From positions 1-5,045 of the forward strand of contig CAYUVB010000071.1 of the NCBI GenBank assembly GCA_964448055.1: 5,045 nt of DNA. Reading direction: 5' to 3'. This DNA is from WANQ01 sp964448055 (GTDB lineage: Archaea; Thermoproteota; Thermoprotei_A; Sulfolobales; WANQ01). Under the pieces are notes generated by a model. That model saw only the letters and a list, made by a program, of their open reading frames with translations, ran no database searches and was not told the DNA's origin. A program made the position numbers and the translations under genes. Shown here in pieces: positions 1 through 5,045 of the stretch (position 1 is the first letter of the stretch; each line of letters starts with the position of its first letter).

Positions 1-168
1 ACATACTTGAATGGTGAAAGAATTAAACCTGGACAAAAGGTATTGTTGAAGCCTGGTGATAGTTTTCAGCTGGGTAAACTAGGGCCAGTATTCATGTTGA
101 CTATGAGGAGGATTGAGGGAGAGACTATTGTGTTAAAGGAAGGTGTACCTACGCTTATGCCTAAGTAA
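1..168 (+). CDS. C-terminal end of an FHA-domain protein (5' partial)
   Basis: Reading frame 1 is open from the first base to a TAA at 166-168, giving 55 residues. The visible part begins TYLNGERIKPGQ and continues through KPGDSFQLGKLGPVFML. This matches the end of a forkhead-associated (FHA) domain: the conserved N-G-T-Y/F-x-N-G-E turn, then a hydrophobic strand, the G-D-x-(I/F)-x-L-G strand and a final strand. FHA domains bind phosphothreonine peptides and usually act in Ser/Thr-kinase signalling or in assembling protein complexes. About 20 residues follow the domain and end in PTLMPK, so the FHA domain sits at the extreme C-terminus. The conserved Arg and Ser that contact phosphate would lie upstream, outside the window, so binding competence and any N-terminal domain cannot be judged. 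The next gene starts 30 nt downstream on the same strand, suggesting an operon. The FHA assignment is from motif recognition. Confidence 0.8.
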   Translation, partial: TYLNGERIKPGQKVLLKPGDSFQLGKLGPVFMLTMRRIEGETIVLKEGVPTLMPK

Positions 169-185
169 TTAGCTAAGAAATTAGC

Positions 186-190
186 AGGAG
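186..190 (+). promoter_or_regulatory. Ribosome binding site of the small gene at 199
   Basis: AGGAG ends 8 nt before the ATG at 199, a good Shine-Dalgarno spacing. A second purine run, GAGGG, lies at 193-197 but is too close to the start to be the main site. The site supports ATG 199 as the true start of the interrupted gene. Confidence 0.6.
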
Positions 191-198
191 TAGAGGGT

Positions 199-594
199 AT
201 GCAGATAGAATCTTATGATGAGTCTTCAGCTTTAGTCGTACCTAGATTCTATGGTGATAAGAAGATCGTAGCTGGAAAACTAGTGGTGTACTCGGAGAAA
301 CTATTTGAGAGGGAAAGGGTTCTGAAGACGTTATTCCACGTAGAAAGTATAGTATCGGATGCATTAGAGTATATAAGAGAGCGTTAGGATATAGAGGCTG
401 CAAAGTCTATTCTACTGAAGTTATAGTTAAGAGCATACTGTGATCTAATAAAAAGAATTGGAGAGAAGGAAGTACAAAGAGTATACCATGAATTATTTAA
501 GTTCATAAAAATGGATATCGTGGACATGGAGGCTGTAGCTAGGAGGCTACAAGTGCTTAAGCACTTGATTAGAGAGTTCATAGAGAACTTTTAA
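199..594 (+). pseudogene. Small unrecognised gene interrupted by two in-frame TAG codons
   Basis: The ATG at 199 opens a 62-codon frame (MQIESYDESSALVVP... ending YIRER) that stops at TAG 385-387. The same frame then reads DIEAAKSILLKL, meets a second TAG at 424-426, and continues without interruption for 55 codons (LRAYCDLIKR... ending REFIENF) to TAA 592-594. With the two TAGs treated as residues the product is 131 residues. The first half mixes beta-type and helical sequence; the second half is highly charged and amphipathic, like a helical bundle. No frameshift is needed, which argues that the downstream part belongs to the same gene. A good ribosome binding site and the 30-nt gap from the FHA gene suggest a former operon partner. 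I do not recognise the family. The simplest reading is a recently inactivated gene with two nonsense changes (each one base from CAG, AAG or GAG). Alternatives are a functional 62-residue protein, or translation through UAG, which nothing else here supports. Confidence 0.6.
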
Positions 595-660
595 CAAGAT
601 CTCATAATCTTGGATTGCGGTATAATAAGAATCTCAATTCTATCCTTTCCACAACGTCAA

Positions 661-743
661 AATACCATGATTCGTTAGCTAAGGTTACTTAGCTTAATTT
701 GAAGAGAAAACTTTGTTGATGAACCTGTAGAATACATGGTATT
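661..743. repeat. Nested inverted repeats in the convergent spacer
   Basis: AATACCATG at 661-669 is perfectly complementary to CATGGTATT at 735-743. Between them, AGCTAAG (677-683) pairs with CTTAGCT (688-694) around a GTTA loop. The two pairings could form a stem with an inner hairpin in either transcript. Both stems are short and AT-rich, so chance is a real possibility. The position between converging genes fits a terminator or transcript 3'-end structure. Confidence 0.35.
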
Positions 744-744
744 G

Positions 745-771
745 AAAAAGAGTTGTATTAATTTAGAAAAA
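745..771 (-). terminator. Candidate U-tract terminator of the beta-propeller gene
   Basis: On the minus strand, 27 nt past the TAG stop of the beta-propeller gene, the transcript reads U5 at 771-767 and again U5 at 749-745, within generally A+T-rich sequence. Archaeal transcription commonly ends at short U-tracts without a required hairpin. The placement is right, but short U-runs are common in such DNA. Confidence 0.4.
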
Positions 772-797
772 TATCGTATTTACTCATTGTATTACTT

Positions 798-2945
798 CTA
801 TTTACTTTCCTCTAACATTACTTGTCCTACTTGCTGTAGTTCTGGTAGTTGGTATGCTTTTATTTTACTAGATGATATTGTGTATATTATGTCGTCTATG
901 TATATTTGTCTTAGTGCTCCTGGATGATCTAGGTAATCAATGTATCCTAGCTTCATGGAGTTAGGATCTATTTTTATTACATGTACTCCTCCTTTCTCTA
1001 TTACCTTCTTTGTACCATCTTCTATTACCATCATAGTCCTGCTTTCTCCTGGGAATAGTACTAGGTTGTGTTTACGGTCTAGTAAGAATGCGTGATGTCC
1101 TCCTGGGCTAATGAATACTGGTGACCAATGGTCATCGAGTATTATTTGGCTTATCTGTTCTATTGATGCATCAGGGTTTATCTTGTAGGTTGTTAGCCTT
1201 AGTCTACGGTCGTCTGTAAATCCTAGTCCTAAGAGTATGGTTTCATTCCATGGGTGAAGGTATTCGTCAAATCCTGGTCCTTTACGGTAGCCTAGTATTT
1301 CTGGTTTCCTTGGATCTGATAGGTCTATTACGAATAATGGGTCTACTGTACGATATGTTACGATGTATAGTCTTGGCCCCATAAACCTTACTCCATGTAC
1401 TCGTTCGCCATCTGCTATGCCTTCAAGTCTTCCGATTAGTTCTAGTGTTGTAGCATTTAATGTATATAGGTTAAAGCCCCTATTCCATCCGCGTTGTAAT
1501 GCTATTCTAAGTACTCCATTGTATACGTCGACTCCGAATTGATTGGTAATCATACCCTCTAGTACATTAAAAGCCTCTACTCTTAGTGTACTATTTCTCG
1601 ATGAAATATAGACTACTGCTGTCTCACCATACTTTGATGGTTCAGGTATTGTTATGTTCTTTAAGATCTCTCTCAACTCATCTAGGTTCTTGGCTTCTTT
1701 TATCTTCTCTACTATCTCCTCTGTTAATGGTAGTATCCTATACCAATAAGCAGGTGCTAGTATATAGACATCGCCATCCGAGGTCATGTATATGAATCTA
1801 GCTGTAGCACCCATTACCGACACCGCACTACGATTACCTGTTGAAATATCTAGTAGCATTACATTAGTTGCTTGATCAATAGGTAATCCTATGATGGCTG
1901 TTGCTTCTTCTGGTATAGGTCCCCAGCTCGTATATGCTCTTGGTAATCTAGGCTCAACTATCTTAGCACCATAATACATTATCCTAGGGACATAGTATAT
2001 TCCTTCACGAGCTACAACAACCAATTTACTCTCGGCCAGCCTTGAGTCAACAAGATTACCTGTAACCCATGCATAGTCTAATAATTCACCATTGCTACTG
2101 TATAATAGTATCCACGTCGTAGGATATAGTATATATGCTGGTATTTGGGTTTCATTAAGAGTAGTACTTTCATAGAATATGTAACTATGGGGATAGTAGG
2201 TTTCGGCAACAACTATTATTCTGCCTCCAGTAAAGTATAGACCTCTCACCCTAACGGATAGATATTCTGATACAACAGGTATTGTTATATTACCATAACC
2301 TACTTTAACCTCTATTGGACCAGTAATGTTCCGTATATCGCTTGTAACATTAATTATGTACTCCTTCTCCATGTTGTCCACTGGATAAGCTCTAACAATA
2401 TATACTGCACCTCCCGCTACAACGAATATGTGTGTTCCATTAGTTTTAACTATATCATGCTCGTCAACACCAAATACTTGTACATTAGTTGTAGAATACT
2501 CTGGAACACCTATCTCAGCTACAGGAGTAGGTGATGGTACAGGTGCTGGTATAGTCGCTGTTGTTACAACTGCAGCTTTCTCCACTAGGGAGTATAGCCC
2601 TCTAAAATCATGTACTGGTATACTATATTTCTCTTGGAGTTCTACTAGTGCTTTCCATAAATCCCTAAACTTGACCGAGATATTAGCTACTTCATCTGAT
2701 ACTTCACCGTATCCTCCACTAAAACTAACATTAACATAAGGCAATGTTATCGTACTTGTAGGCGAACATACCGGAATAATCATGGTCTTAGTTTCAGTGG
2801 AGCTTATCACCGATGTTATAGTAACTGTTTGCGCACCAGTAAAATAGGATGATAATAAAGCACCTATGAATACTGATGCAACAATAGTTATCCCTAGAAT
2901 AGCTACTATTATTACATTAGATTTACCTTCCATATTATTAGACAC
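798..2945 (-). CDS. Membrane-anchored extracellular beta-propeller protein
   Basis: This intact 715-residue protein is probably extracellular. Residues 11-31 (VIIVAILGITIVASVFIGAL) form an uncleaved signal anchor or signal peptide after a short N-terminus with one Lys. A Ser/Thr-rich stalk follows (40-70), then a helical stretch (about 84-125) and a Pro-rich linker (133-148). From about residue 150 the TTNVQVFGVDEHDIVKTNG motif matches the opening of the secreted beta-propeller family I recall as Pfam PF09826 (usual form NxQVxGVDEADIVKTDG). The rest shows repeated strands such as HGVRFMGPRLYIVTY and GHHAFLLDRKHNLVLF, typical of propeller blades. Many N-x-S/T sequons fit archaeal N-glycosylation. 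No catalytic motif is visible; the family's function is poorly known. Start: GTG at 2945 has GAGGT 10 nt upstream; ATG at 2933 (711 residues) is an alternative with GGTG 9 nt before it. The gene ends TAG AAG TAA. The decayed thioredoxin-like gene lies upstream on the same strand. Confidence 0.85.
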   Translation of the reverse strand: MSNNMEGKSNVIIVAILGITIVASVFIGALLSSYFTGAQTVTITSVISSTETKTMIIPVCSPTSTITLPYVNVSFSGGYGEVSDEVANISVKFRDLWKALVELQEKYSIPVHDFRGLYSLVEKAAVVTTATIPAPVPSPTPVAEIGVPEYSTTNVQVFGVDEHDIVKTNGTHIFVVAGGAVYIVRAYPVDNMEKEYIINVTSDIRNITGPIEVKVGYGNITIPVVSEYLSVRVRGLYFTGGRIIVVAETYYPHSYIFYESTTLNETQIPAYILYPTTWILLYSSNGELLDYAWVTGNLVDSRLAESKLVVVAREGIYYVPRIMYYGAKIVEPRLPRAYTSWGPIPEEATAIIGLPIDQATNVMLLDISTGNRSAVSVMGATARFIYMTSDGDVYILAPAYWYRILPLTEEIVEKIKEAKNLDELREILKNITIPEPSKYGETAVVYISSRNSTLRVEAFNVLEGMITNQFGVDVYNGVLRIALQRGWNRGFNLYTLNATTLELIGRLEGIADGERVHGVRFMGPRLYIVTYRTVDPLFVIDLSDPRKPEILGYRKGPGFDEYLHPWNETILLGLGFTDDRRLRLTTYKINPDASIEQISQIILDDHWSPVFISPGGHHAFLLDRKHNLVLFPGESRTMMVIEDGTKKVIEKGGVHVIKIDPNSMKLGYIDYLDHPGALRQIYIDDIIYTISSSKIKAYQLPELQQVGQVMLEESK

Positions 2946-2955
2946 CCAAATTTAA

Positions 2956-2960
2956 ACCTC
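2956..2960 (-). promoter_or_regulatory. Ribosome binding site favouring the GTG start
   Basis: On the minus strand GAGGT ends 10 nt before the GTG at 2945. The isomerase-like gene in this window has the same arrangement (GAGGTG, 10 nt, TTG), which favours GTG 2945 over the ATG four codons later. A TTTAAA at 2956-2951 resembles a TATA box. Used as one, it would place the transcript start near or inside the reading frame, so I do not call it a promoter. Confidence 0.5.
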
Positions 2961-2982
2961 TAAGAAGAATATGGGTAACCGC

Positions 2983-3022
2983 CCCTAGTTAATACCAATC
3001 CCTAGCACATATTGAACTAGGG
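2983..3022. repeat. Three CCCTAG hexamers at exact 17-bp spacing upstream of the beta-propeller gene
   Basis: CCCTAG occurs at 2983-2988 and 3000-3005, and its reverse complement CTAGGG at 3017-3022. The start-to-start spacing is 17 bp each time. The first two are direct repeats and the last two form an inverted repeat with an 11-nt loop. The set lies 38-77 bp upstream of the GTG start, between a TATA candidate and the ribosome binding site. It could be an operator for a dimeric regulator or a leader hairpin. No known regulator site is recognised. Confidence 0.4.
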
Positions 3023-3043
3023 TCTCGAACACCGAAATGGAAT

Positions 3044-3058
3044 AGATATAATAAAATA
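3044..3058 (-). promoter_or_regulatory. Candidate TATA box for the beta-propeller gene
   Basis: On the minus strand this stretch reads ATTTTATTATATCTA, a good archaeal box A match. A transcript starting about 26 nt downstream would begin near 3025 and carry a leader of roughly 80 nt containing the CCCTAG array. The box lies at and just past the end of the decayed upstream gene, so the propeller gene could be transcribed independently of it. Chance matches are frequent in A+T-rich DNA. Confidence 0.4.
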
Positions 3059-3061
3059 TTT

Positions 3062-3741
3062 CTACCGGAGATAATCCTCTTTCAAGACCATTTGCTCTAT
3101 GCTCTCTAATAATTCTGTTAATTTTCTTAGGGCTTCCTCTGGTAATATAGCATCCTATATAGCAACATAAGCGAATAAGCCTATGCATTCTCCTCCAACC
3201 CATTTTTCTTGATGATCTTGTAGCTTAATGATCCTTTAAAGGAAGTGTACCTTCCATCCACGAATATTGGATCTTCTTATAGGTCTTGACAACTTACTTG
3301 AGGTAATATTGTTGCGTCAAAACTCCCAAACACCATGGATACCTTGAAAACCGTTATCGGCAAGTTTAAACCTCTCAACCTCTCCATGATCAATTACATC
3401 CCTTCACCTTTTCGGGAGATTATGGGTCTATTACTACAATATATGTCCGGGTACCTTGTCTAGATACCTCCTCGGCTACATCATAAACTGTAGGTCAAAA
3501 CAATCTGCAGTAAGGACATTTAGTTGATAGGAGTACAACTAATGCTATCCTCTTCTGTCATGGGCTCTTTGCTTAGATATACTTCAACAAGATCTTCATC
3601 CTTTACTAGGTATACTCTGGTTTAAGGCATAGGTATGCTTGTAGTATTAACGGCAAGATATTGATATACAAGGAAACTTACAACTACTACAAGATTACTA
3701 GAAACGCTAACAAGACTTTAGTCAAGCACAGCGTCTGTCAT
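3062..3741 (-). pseudogene. Decayed membrane-anchored thioredoxin-like gene (CPYC active site)
   Basis: No long frame is open here, but frames joined on the minus strand give one coherent protein of about 220 residues. It starts at ATG 3741 (MTDAVLD, then TAA 3720-3718), followed by a membrane segment (SLVSVSSNLVVVVSFLVYQY), a TAA at 3624-3622, and YLVKDEDLVEVYLSKEPMTE. After a frame change near 3550 comes ALVVLLSTKCPYCRLF, with the CPYC redox motif at 3518-3507. TGA 3497-3495 follows, then PTVYDVAEEVSRQGTRTYIV and TAA 3422-3420. Frame changes near 3405 and 3342 give VERFKLADNGFQG and then VFGSFDATILPQVSCQDL, followed by TAA 3279-3277. A fourth change near 3205 leads to a charged C-terminal helix (LPEEALRKLTELLESIEQMV), broken by TAG 3157-3155, ending at TAG 3064-3062. 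CPYC after a hydrophobic strand and before a helix is characteristic of thioredoxin-fold disulfide oxidoreductases. With the N-terminal anchor, the intact protein would have handled thiols outside the membrane. The exact family and the frame-join points are approximate. Confidence 0.75.
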
Positions 3742-3780
3742 GTAGGACTAGCTATCTATACTTATGAGAATCGGTAGCGC

Positions 3781-3790
3781 TATTAATAAA
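3781..3790 (-). promoter_or_regulatory. Candidate relic TATA box of the thioredoxin-like pseudogene
   Basis: The minus strand reads TTTATTAATA about 40-50 nt upstream of ATG 3741. At typical archaeal spacing, transcription would start near 3760, leaving a short leader. This supports 3741 as the original start, but is only a sequence match. Confidence 0.35.
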
Positions 3791-3890
3791 GGCTAGCATA
3801 TTTCATAGACATAACGTCATAACATGATGGGTTATAGGTTCATGAGTAAAGAATATAAGGATTCATATAAGTAATACTTCTTCAGATCTT

Positions 3891-3896
3891 GAGGTG
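3891..3896 (+). promoter_or_regulatory. Ribosome binding site deciding the TTG start at 3907
   Basis: GAGGTG ends 10 nt before the TTG at 3907. No ATG or GTG in this frame lies between the last upstream stop (TAA 3868-3870) and the conserved N-terminal strand KCFVVLASP. The site and that strand together select TTG 3907. Confidence 0.65.
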
Positions 3897-3906
3897 TGAG
3901 AAGAAC

Positions 3907-5045
3907 TTGCGTAAATGTTTTGTCGTACTAGCTTCTCCTATACACGATAAAAGTGCTGTTGAAGAAGTTGCTTCAAGGTATTTTAAAGTATTAAGAAATA
4001 ATATAGTCGACTTAGAATACAAGGGGCTGATAACTGATTCTGCTAGAATAAATGAGTTAAAGAACTATGATATAATTATAGCATTAATAGCTACGGGGGG
4101 CTCAGAACAGCTAATAATAGACACAGCGTTCCTTAAGAAGCCAGTTCTATTAATAGCTCATTCCTCTATGAATAGTCTTCCGGCTTTACTGGAAGCTAAG
4201 CCCATAGTAGATCGTGTTAATAGTAGATCGTGGGTTCTCTTCTCATTATCTCCGCAGGATTTAGAGGAGAAAATAAGTAGAATAGTTAATGGAATAGAGA
4301 AAGCGATCAGTTTGAAGGACTTAAAGCTAGGATTAGTAGGTGGAATTAGTTCCTGGCTAGTATATAGTAGAGTTGATCCTTGGCTTGTAAAAGAGAAGTT
4401 TGGTATCAAAATAATCGAGGTATCCCTAGATGAAGTATATGATGCATATAATAAGGTTAGTGAAAGAGATATAGCAGATTTAGCAAACAAGATAATGGAT
4501 CAAGCAGAGAGAATTGAGACATCCAAGTCAAGGGTTCTCAATGCCTTAAAACTATATAAGGCGTTAAGAAGTATAATAGAACGATTAAAACTGAATGCAA
4601 TAACGGTAAAGTGCTTCGACATAATAATGTCGTTGAATACAACAGCTTGCCTAGCATTAGCCATATTGAATAATAAGGGAATAGTTGCTGGATGCGAAGG
4701 TGACGTCCCATCAGTATTAACGATGATATTACTGAACAAGGTATCCGGTAAACCCGTATTCATGGGCAATCCATCGATAATTAATGGAAACGAAGTAATG
4801 ATAGCACATTGTACTTCACCCTGGGTTGTCGGAGAAGGATTCATACTTAAATCTCATTTCGAAACAGGTAAAGGAGTAGGAATCAGCGTGAAGTACAAGG
4901 AAGGAACTATGGTTACAATAGCAAGACTTTCACCAGATCTTAGTACTCTTAGAATAATCAAGGGTAAGATAAAGAAAGGAGAACCATTTAGTGATAAACA
5001 TTGCCGTACACAAGTAATAGTAGAACTTGAATCTGATGGAATGAT
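3907..5045 (+). CDS. L-fucose/L-arabinose isomerase-fold protein (3' partial)
   Basis: The frame is open from TTG 3907 to the window end, giving 379 codons without a stop; the C-terminus is missing. Residues 3-10 (RKCFVVLA) form the first strand of an N-terminal Rossmann-like domain. It contains ATGGSEQLI (63-71) and PVLLIAHSSMNSLPALLEA (79-97), the region seen in FucI/AraI-like proteins of the short archaeal type (COG2407-like). The C-terminal half has the family's likely active-site blocks: VKCFDII (234-240), AGCEGDVPS (261-269), IAHCTSP (299-305), and KSHFETGKGVGI (315-326). In the isomerases, Glu, Asp and His residues bind the divalent metal; E264, D238 or D266, and H317 are plausible equivalents, inferred by motif only. 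True members interconvert aldoses and ketoses in the cytoplasm, but many relatives have no proven substrate, so I do not name one. It is divergent from the decayed thioredoxin-like gene. The TTG start explains why a scan for ATG starts misses it. Confidence 0.8.
   Translation, partial: MRKCFVVLASPIHDKSAVEEVASRYFKVLRNNIVDLEYKGLITDSARINELKNYDIIIALIATGGSEQLIIDTAFLKKPVLLIAHSSMNSLPALLEAKPIVDRVNSRSWVLFSLSPQDLEEKISRIVNGIEKAISLKDLKLGLVGGISSWLVYSRVDPWLVKEKFGIKIIEVSLDEVYDAYNKVSERDIADLANKIMDQAERIETSKSRVLNALKLYKALRSIIERLKLNAITVKCFDIIMSLNTTACLALAILNNKGIVAGCEGDVPSVLTMILLNKVSGKPVFMGNPSIINGNEVMIAHCTSPWVVGEGFILKSHFETGKGVGISVKYKEGTMVTIARLSPDLSTLRIIKGKIKKGEPFSDKHCRTQVIVELESDGM
4204..4232 (+). repeat. 13-bp direct repeat with 16-bp period inside the isomerase-like gene
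   Basis: ATAGTAGATCGTG occurs at 4204-4216 and again at 4220-4232. The period of 16 is not a multiple of three, so the two copies are read in different frames (IVDRV, then NSRSW). The reading frame stays open on both sides. It may be coincidence or the trace of a small tandem duplication. Confidence 0.5.

Larger units (their letters stand above)
595..797. other. Convergent intergenic region without a gene
   Basis: This stretch lies between the plus-strand small gene and the minus-strand beta-propeller gene. I see no supported coding sequence: the frame 736-927 (+) is short and mostly overlaps the 3' end of the propeller gene. It contains a 7-bp hairpin (677-694), a 9-bp inverted repeat flanking it (661-669 with 735-743), and two A5 runs that become U5 runs in the minus-strand transcript. 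A transcription-termination zone for the two converging genes is the likely role. Confidence 0.5.
3742..3906. promoter_or_regulatory. Divergent promoter region between the pseudogene and the isomerase-like gene
   Basis: This 165-bp spacer separates the start of the minus-strand pseudogene from the TTG start of the plus-strand isomerase-like gene. For the plus strand, AATATAAG at 3852-3859 is the best TATA-like match. It would place the transcript start near 3880, just upstream of the ribosome binding site. CATATAAG at 3864-3871 is an alternative, but it would start the RNA at the ribosome binding site itself. The middle holds tandem CATAACGT/CATAACAT (3810-3825), followed by GTTAT at 3831-3835, which can pair with the second ATAAC. 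These could be operator half-sites. I see no coding sequence. Confidence 0.4.

Noticed and set aside
384..581. 65-codon minus-strand frame opposite the interrupted small gene
   Set aside because: It is the antisense of the second half of the 199-594 gene, which has better protein-like composition and continues the upstream frame exactly.
736..927. 63-codon plus-strand frame at the convergent junction
   Set aside because: Most of it is antisense to the propeller gene's 3' end, and it has no good ribosome binding site.
2983..3022. Evenly spaced hexamers considered as a minimal CRISPR array
   Set aside because: Repeats of 6 bp with 11-bp gaps are far too short, and no cas gene is present.
3018..3034. 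Minus-strand GTTCGAGACC resembling a tRNA T-loop, possibly an integration scar
   Set aside because: No acceptor, D or anticodon arms and no CCA-like end could be matched around it, so a short T-loop resemblance is not enough.
2985..3203. 72-codon minus-strand frame starting MGWRRMHRL, upstream of the beta-propeller gene
   Set aside because: It overlaps, in another frame, the 3' third of the decayed thioredoxin-like gene, whose own frame gives a better charged helix. No well-spaced ribosome binding site fits its ATG, and its composition is not convincing.
3495..3497. TGA four codons after CPYC considered as selenocysteine
   Set aside because: Five other stops and four frame changes affect the same gene, so ordinary decay explains it. 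No selenocysteine insertion element was seen.
4158..4844. Two minus-strand frames (110 and 114 codons) opposite the isomerase-like gene
   Set aside because: They lie wholly antisense to a clearly recognisable plus-strand coding sequence and look like shadows.

Overview
The window looks archaeal, most likely from an AT-rich hyperthermophilic crenarchaeote of the Desulfurococcales type. This is inference from several traits: A+T-rich DNA with AGA/AGG arginine and ATA isoleucine codons, GAGGT-type ribosome binding sites about 10 nt before non-ATG starts, TATA-like boxes and U-tract ends. The gene content fits too: an FHA-domain protein, a signal-anchored beta-propeller protein rich in N-glycosylation sequons, and a fucose-isomerase-like protein. 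No marker gene fixes the species.

Layout: (1) 1-168 (+) is the C-terminal end of an FHA-domain protein. (2) 199-594 (+) is a small unrecognised gene, about 130 codons, interrupted by two in-frame TAG codons. Only its first 62 codons are open, but the same frame stays protein-like to a TAA at 592. (3) 595-797 is a convergent intergenic stretch with a small hairpin and minus-strand U-tracts. (4) 798-2945 (-) is an intact 715-residue membrane-anchored extracellular beta-propeller protein. (5) 3062-3741 (-) appears empty on a simple ORF scan, but joining reading frames shows a badly decayed thioredoxin-fold gene. It has an N-terminal membrane segment, a CPYC active site, six in-frame stops and four frame changes. 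(6) 3742-3906 is the divergent promoter region. (7) 3907 to the end (+) is an L-fucose/L-arabinose isomerase-fold protein starting at TTG and running off the window.

How the genes relate: the FHA gene and the small gene are co-directional with a 30-nt gap and may have been one operon. The dead thioredoxin-like gene and the beta-propeller gene are co-directional, both predicted to act outside the membrane, and may once have worked together. The propeller gene has a TATA candidate of its own, lying at the end of the dead gene, and a regularly spaced CCCTAG array in its leader. The isomerase-like gene is divergent from this pair. The main story is gene decay: two damaged genes sit among intact ones. 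I do not see a clear novel defence, mobile or RNA system.
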